DNA from: Virgibacillus_F flavescens
GTDB taxonomy: Bacteria > Bacillota > Bacilli > Bacillales > Amphibacillaceae
Length of the DNA stretch: 64,000 nucleotides
Assembly (NCBI RefSeq): GCF_050574275.1
Contig: NZ_CP192260.1
Span: forward strand, 3,348,001-3,412,000
Direction of reading: 5' to 3'
Under the pieces are notes generated by a model. The model was not told the origin of the DNA. It made no database searches and saw only the letters and a program-made list of their open reading frames with translations. Shown here one piece after another: positions 18,097-26,142 of this stretch (position 1 is the first letter of the stretch; each line of letters starts with the position of its first letter). Both the position numbers and the translations under genes were made by a program.

Positions 18097-18714
18097 TCAT
18101 CTCCATCTTTCATCACTTTTTATTTTTTTATAATGGTTAATAACTTGTGACAACTGGATATCTATAGGTCTATTCTCCCTAATATACATTTGTTTTTCAA
18201 GTGAATCTTTTTCACTCAGGAAATTTCTATCCTTGGTCAACGATATTTTTTCAGGTAAATTTGTTATGGTTAACCATTGCATAAAACAGTTTGTAAAATC
18301 ATCAATATACACAGCTTCATCCTGAAATCGTTTTGAGCAGAACTCGATATACTGGTCACCAGTATACATACCCTTTTCATCCATCGGCATCCATTCTCCA
18401 AATAATAAAGGAAGTTCAATATTTATACATGCTGACCGATCAGCTTCTTTTTCAACATTAAATGTCTTTGACGCGTTAATCGATTTGAGTTTAGGGTTAT
18501 CCACTAAAATAAGAGCTGAATAACTTTTGTCCTTCACTTCATTCTCATGCTGATATAAAGAAAACAAACTATTCCTTCCCAGCATTAATTCAAACTCCTC
18601 TTCTCTTTCTGTAGATATCTTTGCAATTCCATCAACCCGATGATCGTTTTCAGTTAGTCTTGATACAAGGTTAAACCCAACCCAGTGCAGACAATTTGCA
18701 ACACAGACCGCCAT
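18097..18714 (-). CDS. YjaV-like protein, degenerate NAD(P)-binding fold
   Basis: A 205-residue protein. The N-terminus (MAVCVANCLHWVGFNLVSRL) resembles the first strand and helix of a Rossmann fold, but the usual GxxGxxG is replaced, so cofactor binding is doubtful. A middle segment INIELPLLFGEWMPM resembles the extended-SDR region. Position between med and a yjzD-like gene equals that of yjaV in B. subtilis, which is the main reason for the name. The ATG follows AAGGAGGCAG, an excellent ribosome site. Function unknown. Confidence 0.6.
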   Translation of the reverse strand: MAVCVANCLHWVGFNLVSRLTENDHRVDGIAKISTEREEEFELMLGRNSLFSLYQHENEVKDKSYSALILVDNPKLKSINASKTFNVEKEADRSACINIELPLLFGEWMPMDEKGMYTGDQYIEFCSKRFQDEAVYIDDFTNCFMQWLTITNLPEKISLTKDRNFLSEKDSLEKQMYIRENRPIDIQLSQVINHYKKIKSDERWR

Positions 18715-18846
18715 TCGTAACTGCCTCCTTAAAAATATTTGATATAACTTGATACAGGATAATCCATAATGTGTTATTAATTGCTTTTCATTTCATCAAG
18801 TATTTGGTAAACTAGCTAAAGAATGTAGAAAAATGAGGTGTTATCT

Positions 18847-19023
18847 ATGAGGTTCATCTGGACATTTATTTGGTCATTACTTCTTAGTGGTGTTCTTTCC
18901 TATATTTTAACAAGTATGGGCGGAAGTACCTTTAATCTTATGCATACACTCGTACTTGCTTTAATCCTTACATTAGCTGTATTTGCATTGTCAGGGGCAC
19001 TTAAAAGCAATAACGAAGCATAA
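18847..19023 (+). CDS. yjzD: YjzD family small membrane protein (DUF2929)
   Basis: A 58-residue two-pass membrane protein starting MRFIWTFIWSLLLSGVLSYI, the DUF2929/YjzD pattern. The start is ATG 18847 with GAGGTG upstream rather than the GTG at 18838. It is divergent from the yjaV-like gene and ends in a strong terminator. In B. subtilis yjzD neighbours yjaU and yjaV, which agrees with this place. Role unknown. Confidence 0.7.
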   Translation: MRFIWTFIWSLLLSGVLSYILTSMGGSTFNLMHTLVLALILTLAVFALSGALKSNNEA

Positions 19024-19058
19024 GGAATATGTTTGTTTAAACATACAGTAGTCTTAAT

Positions 19059-19098
19059 AAACCCTCGCCTTAAAAATTGGCAAGGGTTTTGTTTTTTA
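19059..19098 (+). terminator. terminator after yjzD
   Basis: Stem AAACCCTCGCC/GGCAAGGGTTT followed by TGTTTTTT. Confidence 0.85.
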
Positions 19099-19143
19099 TT
19101 ACTATGTTTACAAATACGTCGCTAGACATACGGCCAAGCTGCT

Positions 19144-19253
19144 GCTCCTAGAAGCTGCCGTCATAAGCAATTGACACGTAAACGCCAACACCAGGCGTTT
19201 TCGGTCTCTTGCTTATGCGTCTGCTTCTGAACAGTCGCCTTCGCTTTTCTATT
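19144..19253 (+). repeat. 110-bp direct repeat, unit 1
   Basis: Identical over 110 bases to unit 2. It contains CATAAGCAA...TTGCTTATG enclosing AACGCC...GGCGTT, so each unit can fold into a nested hairpin. Outer parts GAAGC and GCTTC extend the pairing. Confidence 0.9.
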
Positions 19254-19266
19254 CTGTCTAGCTGCA

Positions 19267-19376
19267 GCTCCTAGAAGCTGCCGTCATAAGCAATTGACAC
19301 GTAAACGCCAACACCAGGCGTTTTCGGTCTCTTGCTTATGCGTCTGCTTCTGAACAGTCGCCTTCGCTTTTCTATT
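19267..19376 (+). repeat. 110-bp direct repeat, unit 2
   Basis: Second exact unit, 123 bases downstream of the first with a 13-base spacer. Its last bases overlap the stop codon (19375-19377) of the convergently read Gly/Tyr-rich gene. Confidence 0.9.
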
Positions 19377-19710
19377 AATACCAAGGTAGTACGCTTAGGG
19401 CTGTTAGTGCTGCTAGTGGGAGAATTAGTCGGTTAAATCTTCGTCTTGGATAACCATAGCCGTAACCGTAGCCATGACCATAACCTGGATATCCATACCC
19501 CGGGTAACCACCGCCGTACCCAAATCCAAACTGCCGGTCTTCTTGCATACCGTGTCCTTCCTGGTTGTCAGTTGGAACAGCAAAATATACAAACTCGTCG
19601 TCCAGTCCCGTAATTATCCCGTCAAATTTGTTTCCATCGTGCGTCTCAGCTAGGACATAAGCATGCATGTGGTTTTTACACATGTCATATATATGATTAT
19701 TGTTTTTCAT
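19375..19710 (-). CDS. Gly/Tyr-rich small protein, unknown function
   Basis: A 111-residue protein. Residues 1-55 form a compact beta-rich domain (HAYVLAETHDGNKFDGIITGLDDEFVYFAV) with an Sm/Hfq-like strand pattern. A low-complexity GYG/YPGYG stretch (about 64-90), a basic RRR and a hydrophobic tail follow. Such Gly/Tyr-rich tails are common in spore-surface and related Bacillaceae proteins, but a coat role is inference. The start is ATG 19710 with GAGGAGG upstream. The stop lies in the end of a 110-bp repeat, so the present C-terminus NPWY-type end may have been set by insertion of that repeat. Confidence 0.7.
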   Translation of the reverse strand: MKNNNHIYDMCKNHMHAYVLAETHDGNKFDGIITGLDDEFVYFAVPTDNQEGHGMQEDRQFGFGYGGGYPGYGYPGYGHGYGYGYGYPRRRFNRLILPLAALTALSVLPWY

Positions 19711-19805
19711 ATTCAACCTCCTCACAAACTAGACTATTCAACTAGTGTCTTAGGCGTGAAGGATGTTCTTAAAAAATATTCAGCTAAAAAGTGGAGGTTT
19801 ATAAA

Positions 19806-20627
19806 ATGGAAGGTATTACAGAAATTTGGCTATTAATTAAATATTTATTTTTAGGCTTGCTCCAGGGATTTACGGAACCTATTCCGATTTCCTCGAGCGG
19901 TCATTTGGTTATTTTACAAGAATTATTTGAAATTGAAATTGAAGGATTATCTTTTGAGATCCTGGTAAACTTTGGCTCGTTACTTGCTGTTTTAGTTATA
20001 TACAGGAAAGACATTATTCGTTTGATTCAGAACAGTATAAACTACATACTTACAAAAAACCAGGATACAAAAAGTGATTTTCAATTTGTTCTTTATCTTG
20101 TTATAGCTACTATTCCAACTGGAATTCTTGGACTTCTATTTGAGAATTACATTACTTCCAAGCTAAGCACAGTTGCTGTTGTTGGGGTCACACTATTGAT
20201 TACTGGTGTCGCGCTTTGGGTTATTCGAAATCTTCGCGGAAGAAAAGGTGAAGGTGAAATTAAAGTTAAAGATGCCATTATTGTTGGACTTGCTCAGTCT
20301 GTCGCGTTAATTCCCGGCATCAGTCGTTCTGGCGCTACTATTGTGGCAGCCATGTTAATGGGCATGAAGATTGAAACTGCTTTACGGTTCTCTTTCTTAC
20401 TTTATATTCCAGTAAGTCTTGGTATCACTATGATGTCAATTGATGAGATCATACACGATGAAAATATAAATGCCTTAGCAATACCGTATGTGCTGGCATT
20501 TGCTGCATCGATCATAGCCACTTACTTTTCACTTAAATGGTTTATGAATATTATGGCTCGCGGGAATTTAAAGTACTTCTCCTTCTATTGCTTTGTTGTC
20601 GGAATACTCGTCATCATATTCCTATAA
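19806..20627 (+). CDS. uppP: undecaprenyl-diphosphate phosphatase UppP (BacA)
   Basis: A 273-residue polytopic membrane enzyme that dephosphorylates undecaprenyl diphosphate, recycling the wall carrier lipid and giving low-level bacitracin resistance. Signatures are GFTEPIPISSSGHL (21-34) and PGISRSGAT (170-178), both active-site loops. The start is ATG 19806 with GTGGAGG upstream. About eight hydrophobic segments are present, as in the family. It lies in its own transcription unit upstream of a YrhK-like gene. Confidence 0.95.
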   Translation: MEGITEIWLLIKYLFLGLLQGFTEPIPISSSGHLVILQELFEIEIEGLSFEILVNFGSLLAVLVIYRKDIIRLIQNSINYILTKNQDTKSDFQFVLYLVIATIPTGILGLLFENYITSKLSTVAVVGVTLLITGVALWVIRNLRGRKGEGEIKVKDAIIVGLAQSVALIPGISRSGATIVAAMLMGMKIETALRFSFLLYIPVSLGITMMSIDEIIHDENINALAIPYVLAFAASIIATYFSLKWFMNIMARGNLKYFSFYCFVVGILVIIFL

Positions 20628-20701
20628 TCCCTACTTTCCTTCTGTTTAACTTCATTCTAATTAAGGGTATGGAAAACTAGTAAGAGAATGGAGGATTTCG
20701 A

Positions 20702-20995
20702 ATGGCGAATATTAAAGATGAAAAAAATTTCCTGGATTTTCAGATGGGTACCTATGAAGTTTCATTCAATAAAAAATATCGGTTTTTAGCCTTACTAAAT
20801 GACTTCACACTTGGTTTAGAGTTTCTGATAGGAAGTGTTCTATTTTTATTTGAATCAACTCAAACAGCAGGTACGATTCTGTTTATCCTCGGAAGTGCGC
20901 AATTACTTGCTCGTCCTATTATTAAAATAGTACATGCTTTTTACTTTTCACGAGTTTCAGATCAATCGATACACCAAAAAAATTCTAGCGAATGA
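20702..20995 (+). CDS. YrhK-like membrane protein
   Basis: A 97-residue protein with two membrane segments (about 36-52 and 58-76), preceded by a polar NFLDFQMGTYEVSFNKKYR start. The pattern, including FLIGSVLFL and LGSAQLLARPIIK, is that of the YrhK domain family. Function unknown. The ATG follows GAATGGAGG. It ends inside the hairpin that also terminates the convergent molybdopterin genes. Confidence 0.7.
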   Translation: MANIKDEKNFLDFQMGTYEVSFNKKYRFLALLNDFTLGLEFLIGSVLFLFESTQTAGTILFILGSAQLLARPIIKIVHAFYFSRVSDQSIHQKNSSE

Positions 20996-21007
20996 GCTAG
21001 AATTTTT
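20978..21007. terminator. bidirectional terminator
   Basis: A perfect stem AAAAATTCTAGC/GCTAGAATTTTT overlapping the 3' end of the YrhK-like gene and lying just after the moaD stop on the other strand. Confidence 0.85.
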
Positions 21008-21010
21008 ATT

Positions 21011-21244
21011 TTATCCACCGCTGACAGGTGGTATAAATGCTACAATATCACCGCTTTTAACAACACTGTTTTCATCTGCATATTCTTCGTTAATTGCAGT
21101 CATTGCCTGATCAATGTTTTCTAACTGATACGAACGTAAGTGTATAGCTTTTAACTCATTAATTGTAATGTTATCCGCGTCTACTGTAATTTTTTCTTTT
21201 CCAGCAGATTCCTGGAGTTCAGCAAAAAATAATACCTCAATCAT
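21011..21244 (-). CDS. moaD: molybdopterin synthase sulfur carrier subunit
   Basis: A 77-residue ubiquitin-like protein ending in the required Gly-Gly (PPVSGG), which becomes a thiocarboxylate for molybdopterin synthesis. The longer frame to 21427 is overrun; the true start ATG 21244 overlaps the moaE stop by 8 bases (ATGATTGA), a translational-coupling arrangement. It works with MoaE encoded directly upstream. Transcription ends at the hairpin immediately downstream. Confidence 0.93.
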   Translation of the reverse strand: MIEVLFFAELQESAGKEKITVDADNITINELKAIHLRSYQLENIDQAMTAINEEYADENSVVKSGDIVAFIPPVSGG

Positions 21245-21710
21245 TAAGCATATCCTCCTCATTCGGCATATTTTCTTTATAAGAAGTATTTTCTTTTTGA
21301 TCACCCATCCACAATGTTCCATCTTCCCAATGTTCTTTTTTCCAGATCGGTACGATTTCTTTAATTCGTTCGATCGCATAACGACTTGCTTCAAACGCAT
21401 CGTTACGATGTGGAGTTGAAACTGCAATTACTACGGCGATATCCGAAATTTCAAGTCGGCCAATCCTATGTATAATGGCAGTTTCTGTATTTTCCCATTT
21501 ATCACCGATTTCATCACCAATTTGCTGGAGCTTTTTTTCAGCCATTGCGGTGTAGGCTTGATATTCTAAATATAATGTTCGCTTCCCTTTTGTAAATTCA
21601 CGAACCGTTCCAATAAACGTATTGATGGCACCCGCTTCGGCACGTGTCACCTGACTTACACAGTTGTTTATATCTATTGGGTCATTTGTAATTTGATACT
21701 TCTTGTTCAT
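21237..21710 (-). CDS. moaE: molybdopterin synthase catalytic subunit
   Basis: A 157-residue MoaE that converts cyclic pyranopterin monophosphate to molybdopterin with MoaD. Conserved blocks are AGAINTFIGTVREFT, LEYQAYTAMAEK, HRIGRLEISD, STPHRNDAFEASRYAIE and PIWKKEHWEDG with its catalytic lysines. A hydrophilic 20-residue tail past the family core overlaps the moaD start. Order mobB-moaE-moaD on one strand indicates an operon. Molybdoenzymes using it are not in this window. Confidence 0.94.
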   Translation of the reverse strand: MNKKYQITNDPIDINNCVSQVTRAEAGAINTFIGTVREFTKGKRTLYLEYQAYTAMAEKKLQQIGDEIGDKWENTETAIIHRIGRLEISDIAVVIAVSTPHRNDAFEASRYAIERIKEIVPIWKKEHWEDGTLWMGDQKENTSYKENMPNEEDMLND

Positions 21711-21720
21711 TATATCACCC

Positions 21721-22209
21721 TCAATTGTTTGCTATGTAGGACGCTATTCTTTTAATTTCACTATCCACTGTTCTGCTGTTAAACGTAGGGTAATCTGTCT
21801 CTATAAAAAAATCATCCGTGCCCACTGCAATTATATTGGAAAGTTGCTGTAAAAGCGATATTTCCTCGTTATTTTTCAATAGCACTATTTTCGGATAATT
21901 TGCATGCTTGTAACCTTCAATAAGCAAAAGGTCCACAGAAAGATATGTATAAAGATCGATTAATTCTTCAAAAGGGATATTATCTAAAGTTAGCTGGGTT
22001 ATGGATTCACCCTCTACTCCACTAATAGAAGATCCCGCTTCAAAATTTGATGTGCTGTCAGTTTCCTGAATCAGCTCAATTTCACCACCATGCCCATGAT
22101 GCTTCAAGCTTCCGACCTTCATTTCCTGTGAAAAATGCTGGATAAGCAAATTCATAAGCGTTGTTTTCCCCGAATCCTTATAACCAACTATCTGAATAAC
22201 CTTAGTCAT
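21721..22209 (-). CDS. mobB: molybdopterin-guanine dinucleotide biosynthesis protein MobB
   Basis: A 162-residue GTP-binding protein with P-loop GYKDSGKTTL (9-18) and the KHHGHGGE and LLLIEGYKH blocks typical of MobB, which assists guanylylation of molybdopterin. The start is ATG 22209 with a GGGGG-rich ribosome site; the frame open to 22359 runs into a repeat element and is overrun. The stop is 10 bases before moaE. Without mobA in view, dinucleotide formation here is inferred. Confidence 0.9.
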   Translation of the reverse strand: MTKVIQIVGYKDSGKTTLMNLLIQHFSQEMKVGSLKHHGHGGEIELIQETDSTSNFEAGSSISGVEGESITQLTLDNIPFEELIDLYTYLSVDLLLIEGYKHANYPKIVLLKNNEEISLLQQLSNIIAVGTDDFFIETDYPTFNSRTVDSEIKRIASYIANN

Positions 22210-22360
22210 ACACAACCCCCAATTCACTATATTAAAGAAAAACCCGTTCGCTAAATGAATGCTTAACACAATAACAGAAACGATACACCCTTTCCCACTC
22301 CGGACACAAGTGCGATACCCACACTTACTCACTTTTAAATATTGTCTAGTAAAACCCAAA

Positions 22361-22642
22361 GCGGCAACTGAAAAAGTGATTGATTTTAAATATGTATCTT
22401 TTCACCTAAACTTAGTATTGTCGAATATACGAAGACTCCTGCGGGAACAGCGCGAGCTGAAGATCTAAGCAGGAAAGCGTTCTTTGGAGGAGGGCCAACT
22501 AAAACCGTCCTTTGCGGACAACGTTGGCATACCCCTTGCCGGGGCAAGGAAGTTGAAGCCGTGCCCTAAGGTGCGCGAAGTAGATCCGACAATGCGATCG
22601 TAGATCCGCCTAATTAATACTACAAGTAACTTTACCGCGACC
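22361..22642 (+). repeat. foldback element B, copy 3, with degenerate terminal repeats
   Basis: Begins AACTGAAAAAGTGAT; the far end, GTAACTTTACCG, has decayed. The inner hairpin 22417-22593 has partial arms (ATTGTCG with CGACAAT). The core has GACTCCTGCGGGAACAGC and an insertion carrying GGCCAACTAAAACC and TTGCCGGGGCAAGG, also seen in copy 7. Together with its flanks it explains the gap 22210-22703. Confidence 0.8.
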
Positions 22643-22703
22643 AAAAAATCGTCACGTTTTAAAAAAAAAGGCTGATTCGTATTGAATCAACCCTTTTCAC
22701 TCA

Positions 22704-23015
22704 TCAATCAGGAATTCCTAATGCAATTTTAGCATAACGGGACATTTTATCCTTACCCCATGGCGGACTCCAAACAATCTCAACTTTCACTTCTTTAACC
22801 TCTGGAATATCTGATAATGCAGACTTAACATCTTGTTCAATATGCGCAGCAAGTGGGCATCCCATTGCTGTTAATGTCATCGTAACCAAACACACACCAT
22901 CATCTTCCAAATCTACATTATATATTAATCCAAGATTAACTATATCTATCCCTAGCTCAGGGTCAATTACGTTCTCAAGTGCGCCAATCATATTATCTTT
23001 TAATGCTTCATCCAT
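22704..23015 (-). CDS. yitW: MIP18/DUF59 Fe-S assembly factor, YitW (SufT-like)
   Basis: A 103-residue single-domain DUF59 protein: ENVIDPELGIDIVNLGLIY, then LTAMGCPLAAHI with the conserved reactive cysteine, then VEIVWSPPW. The family helps mature iron-sulfur proteins (SufT-type function), though the precise role in Bacillus is less defined. The ATG follows AGGGAGG. It lies next to a YitV-type hydrolase and divergent from yitU, matching the yitTUVW order. Confidence 0.88.
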   Translation of the reverse strand: MDEALKDNMIGALENVIDPELGIDIVNLGLIYNVDLEDDGVCLVTMTLTAMGCPLAAHIEQDVKSALSDIPEVKEVKVEIVWSPPWGKDKMSRYAKIALGIPD

Positions 23016-23083
23016 GACTTTAACCTCCCTATTAGTTCCTATTATTATTTAAACACATTTCCATCATTTTTTAAATAATAAGC

Positions 23084-23845
23084 TTACAAATGCTTTTCAA
23101 ACCAGTTGACCGTTTCAAGAATTGCGTATCGGCTAACTTTGTGCCCTTGGTTTTGCTGGCTCAGAAATTGAATGTCATCCTTATTCGAATATAATTGCTG
23201 CGCTTTTTCATAAAATGTATACGAATGATCAAAAGGTACAACCGCATCTTCTTCCCCGTGCCAAAAAAGCAGTGGTCGATTATTTAATTTATCCATTTGC
23301 TCTGATAAATCGTATTGCTTTAATGATTCAAATAAGTAATTAATCATTTCATCGGTAACAGGAAGATCTCCCATTCGTTTAAAGCTATTAACTAACGTCT
23401 TTGCATACGTTGTTATCTTAGGAGAACCCATCAAAACAGCTGCAGCTTTTATCCATGGATACTGGGTTAATGCAGCAGATGTAGTAATGCCACCCATGCT
23501 TGTTCCGGCAACGCCAAAACGATCATCCAGCAGCAATTTTTCTTTCTGCAGTACATCATAAATATATTTTGTTTCATGAACATTTTGCATAACAATATCC
23601 CAAAAAGAAATTTGCTTCTTAAGCGCTGGAACTTCCATTTCACGTTCTCCATGGTATTCGCTGTCCGGTAAAACTACACGAAACCCTTTTTCAGCAAGCA
23701 AAAATGCCAATGGTAAATTGTGCTCTTTCGCACTGGTAAAGCCATGATGAAACAATACAACAGGCAATGGTTCCTTTTCTTTGTCTGCCTTTACAACGAC
23801 TAACGCAGGTATTTGGTTAAACTTACGGTTTATAACTCCAATCAT
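23084..23845 (-). CDS. yitV: alpha/beta hydrolase YitV
   Basis: A 253-residue alpha/beta hydrolase of the prolyl-oligopeptidase-like esterase group. The nucleophile elbow is GVAGTSMGGI (serine near residue 119), the oxyanion region is LFHHGFTSAKEHN, and the acid and histidine lie in HGEEDAVVPFDHS and NQGHKVSRYA. Substrate unknown. No signal peptide, so cytoplasmic. Ribosome site AAGGAG. Placed beside yitW and yitU as in B. subtilis. Confidence 0.85.
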   Translation of the reverse strand: MIGVINRKFNQIPALVVVKADKEKEPLPVVLFHHGFTSAKEHNLPLAFLLAEKGFRVVLPDSEYHGEREMEVPALKKQISFWDIVMQNVHETKYIYDVLQKEKLLLDDRFGVAGTSMGGITTSAALTQYPWIKAAAVLMGSPKITTYAKTLVNSFKRMGDLPVTDEMINYLFESLKQYDLSEQMDKLNNRPLLFWHGEEDAVVPFDHSYTFYEKAQQLYSNKDDIQFLSQQNQGHKVSRYAILETVNWFEKHL

Positions 23846-23980
23846 CGCACAATTCTCCTTATTAAGAATTACTTTATATCATCATATTACTGAATAAGGA
23901 TTTTAAGCAAGTAAAAAACAATTTAATGCTTTACATACAAGTCTTTCCTATATAAACTTATGTAATATGAGGTGAATATT

Positions 23981-24814
23981 ATGGAAAATAAACGACATTT
24001 AATAGCACTTGACCTGGATGGCACGCTATTAACAGACAATAAGGAAATAAGTGAACGGACAAAACGCACAGTACTTAAGGCTATGGACGCAGGTCACATC
24101 GTCGTCATTGCTACTGGCAGACCACACCGTGCAAGTATTAATTACTATCACAAGTTAGGGTTAGATACGCCAATGGTTAATTTTAATGGAGCATTAATTC
24201 ATCACCCTACTGATCACAAATGGGATGCATTACACAACCCAATGCCAATTCGAACAGCACTCAAAATTATTGATGCCTGTTACGATATGAATGTGCATAA
24301 CATATTGGCAGAAGTGAAAGATGATGTTTACCTTGATCAGTATAATGAAAAAATCATTAACATTTTTCAATCCACTCAAAATGATCCACCATTCACAATC
24401 GGCAGTTTGAAAAACCAATTAAAAGAAGATCCTACATCTTTATTGATCCATCCTAAAGAAGAAAACATCCAAGAAATCAGAGACCATTTGAATGAATTTC
24501 ACGCTGAGTTGATTGAGCATCGCAAATGGGGTGCGCCATGGAATATCATCGAAATTGTTAAAAAAGGGATGAACAAAGCAGTTGGACTGCAAAAAGTAGC
24601 ACATTACTTTGATATCCCACAAGACCGAATAATTGCGTTCGGTGATGAAGATAATGATTTAGAAATGATTGAATATGCTGGTGTTGGCGTAGCTATGGGT
24701 AACGCAATTGATGAATTAAAGTCTGTTGCGAAACATGTTACGCATACAAATGAAGAAGATGGAATCGGAATTTTTCTTGAAGAATATTTGAAGCTTCAAA
24801 TTAAAACGGGTTAG
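23981..24814 (+). CDS. yitU: Cof-type HAD phosphatase YitU
   Basis: A 277-residue haloacid dehalogenase-superfamily phosphatase with the type IIB cap. Motif I is DLDGTLL (D10 nucleophile, D12 acid/base), motif II IATGRPH, and motif IV IAFGDEDNDLEMI. Bacillus YitU-type enzymes have been linked to dephosphorylation in riboflavin synthesis; specificity here is inferred from orthology. The start is ATG 23981 with GAGGTG upstream rather than GTG 23972. A hairpin terminator follows. Confidence 0.88.
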   Translation: MENKRHLIALDLDGTLLTDNKEISERTKRTVLKAMDAGHIVVIATGRPHRASINYYHKLGLDTPMVNFNGALIHHPTDHKWDALHNPMPIRTALKIIDACYDMNVHNILAEVKDDVYLDQYNEKIINIFQSTQNDPPFTIGSLKNQLKEDPTSLLIHPKEENIQEIRDHLNEFHAELIEHRKWGAPWNIIEIVKKGMNKAVGLQKVAHYFDIPQDRIIAFGDEDNDLEMIEYAGVGVAMGNAIDELKSVAKHVTHTNEEDGIGIFLEEYLKLQIKTG

Positions 24815-24866
24815 CATTTCCCTGATATTTACCATTTATATAAAAAAAATAAACGACCATACTATA

Positions 24867-24898
24867 AGTGAGCGCTAATAAGCGTTCACTTTCTTATT
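24867..24898 (+). terminator. terminator after yitU
   Basis: Stem AGTGAGCGC/GCGTTCACT followed by TTCTTATTTT. Confidence 0.65.
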
Positions 24899-24917
24899 TT
24901 GCCTGGGGGGATTTACT

Positions 24918-25067
24918 TTGAGCAAACAAAGCAAATCAAAACGTTTTACACATCAAGGTGCGACTTCGGTTAAGCAGCATGCCGAACGTTTTCCTTACAA
25001 ATCACGTTTCAGTGATAAAGAGCGAAAACGTGAGGAAGCTGATAACCACACAATAGGAGGGTTTTAG
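24918..25067 (+). CDS. small basic protein, unknown (49 aa)
   Basis: A 49-residue strongly basic, polar protein: TTG start (read as Met), SKQSKSKRFTHQGAT early, KSRFSDKERKREE in the middle, ending TIGGF. A GGGGGGA-type ribosome site lies seven bases upstream of the TTG. Its last codons contain AGGAGGG, the ribosome site of the next gene, and its TAG is directly followed by the next ATG. Composition resembles small spore-associated proteins of Bacillaceae, but no family is claimed. Confidence 0.6.
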   Translation: MSKQSKSKRFTHQGATSVKQHAERFPYKSRFSDKERKREEADNHTIGGF

Positions 25068-25262
25068 ATGGAAAATAATTTTTTTCAACAAGCAAAAAAA
25101 GCTGTTTCTAATCTAAAGAATACGCAGGGAAACACCAGCGATCAAGAAAAACAAGCAGCCCACAACGCTATTCAATCTGCCTATGCGGACTGTTCTCCTG
25201 AAGAAAAGCAACAGCTGCAGCAGTTAGAACAGGAATTGCAAACCAAAAACCAATCTAATTAA
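25068..25262 (+). CDS. small helical protein, DUF3813-like
   Basis: A 64-residue hydrophilic protein, predicted mostly alpha-helical and glutamine-rich (QQAKKAVSNL, SDQEKQAAHNAIQSAYADCSPEEKQQL). The sequence pattern recalls DUF3813, found beside yitU in other Bacillaceae; this is from memory and moderate. The ATG directly abuts the stop of the preceding small gene and uses an AGGAGGG site inside it, so the two are translationally coupled. Function unknown. Confidence 0.65.
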   Translation: MENNFFQQAKKAVSNLKNTQGNTSDQEKQAAHNAIQSAYADCSPEEKQQLQQLEQELQTKNQSN

Positions 25263-25370
25263 TCATCTAGGTTCTTGTTCTTTCACTGTCTATGCGTACG
25301 ATTTCCTAATTAATTTTTATGTTATTCCGGGAATTAATGCAGCAGTGATCCGTTATTAAAAATTTTTATT

Positions 25371-25410
25371 AACCTATATTCCTTTTTCATACAGGGAATG
25401 TAGGTTTTTT
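25371..25410. terminator. terminator between small gene and rsbT-like gene
   Basis: Stem AACCTATATTCC/GGAATGTAGGTT followed by TTTTT. Convergent genes on both sides. Confidence 0.8.
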
Positions 25411-25416
25411 ACAGTT

Positions 25417-25860
25417 TCACGACCTTATTTCGTAATGAAACTTTTGTTTTAAGACATGTATCGATTTTTTTGTCACAATTTCCGTACCAAAACCGACTTC
25501 TGAATTAATTTTAAATTCATCCATTAACCTTTTAACGCCAGGTAGTCCTGCGCCCAATCCACCTGAAGTGCTGAACCCAACTTCCATTACTTTTTTAATA
25601 TCCTCAATTCCTGGACCCTGATCCTTGGCAGTTATAACCACAGTTTTTATGTGACCAGAATCTATTGGTTCAATCTGAATATAACCATCCGCACTGTACA
25701 AATAAATATTTCTTGCGAGTTCTGAAACAACTGTGGTAATTCTATTTTCATCAAGTTTATTAAAACCTAGATCTCTCGCCACATTTCGAGTTGCTGATCT
25801 CGCTTGAACAATATGCTGTTCATTTTCTATTTTGACTATCAACTTGTTGTTCGTTTGCAT
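25417..25860 (-). CDS. RsbT-like serine/threonine kinase, orphan
   Basis: A 147-residue GHKL ATPase strongly resembling RsbT, the switch kinase that phosphorylates RsbR and RsbS in stressosomes and activates RsbU. The N-box is ELARNIYLY (48-56), G1 DQGPGI (80-85) and G2 GGLGAGLPGVKRL (100-112). RsbT-specific rather than RsbW-specific features are STSGGLGAGLPG and the ITTVVSELARN spacing. A roughly 10-residue tail (FHYEIRS) extends past the usual end. No rsbR, rsbS, rsbU or sigB adjoins it. The ATG follows GGAGAG. Confidence 0.85.
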   Translation of the reverse strand: MQTNNKLIVKIENEQHIVQARSATRNVARDLGFNKLDENRITTVVSELARNIYLYSADGYIQIEPIDSGHIKTVVITAKDQGPGIEDIKKVMEVGFSTSGGLGAGLPGVKRLMDEFKINSEVGFGTEIVTKKSIHVLKQKFHYEIRS

Positions 25861-25937
25861 TACTCACTCTCCAGTATTCAGTTATTCAACATCCCTTCAT
25901 TATTAATGTAACGACGAAGTTTGGTAATAATTTTTAG

Positions 25938-26026
25938 AAAACTTGGCTTTTCGCCAAGTCTTGATGGCGAAAGCCTTAGTTGCACTTATGCAGTAAGAAA
26001 AGATTTATATTTTCTTAGCTGTTAAG
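25938..26026 (+). repeat. dispersed repeat family A, copy 3
   Basis: The best-preserved copy: hairpin ACTTGGCTTTTCGCCAAGT, then GGCGAAAGCCTTAGTTGC, then TTATGCAGTAAGAAAA with partner TTTTCTTAGCTG. Confidence 0.8.
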
Positions 26027-26111
26027 TAAATTTATCTTCTTTTTCATTTGACCTTATAGTATAATTATAATTCATTAACTTGATTTGGGAAGAACGTACT
26101 TTCAAGTTAGT

Positions 26112-26129
26112 TGGTTACGTTTAAGTAAC
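26112..26129. promoter_or_regulatory. candidate HxlR autoregulatory operator
   Basis: Inverted repeat GGTTACGTTTAAGTAACT about 14 bases before the HxlR-type gene. Its placement suits autorepression; not confirmed by a second site. Confidence 0.35.
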
Positions 26130-26142
26130 TAATGGGGGGAAT

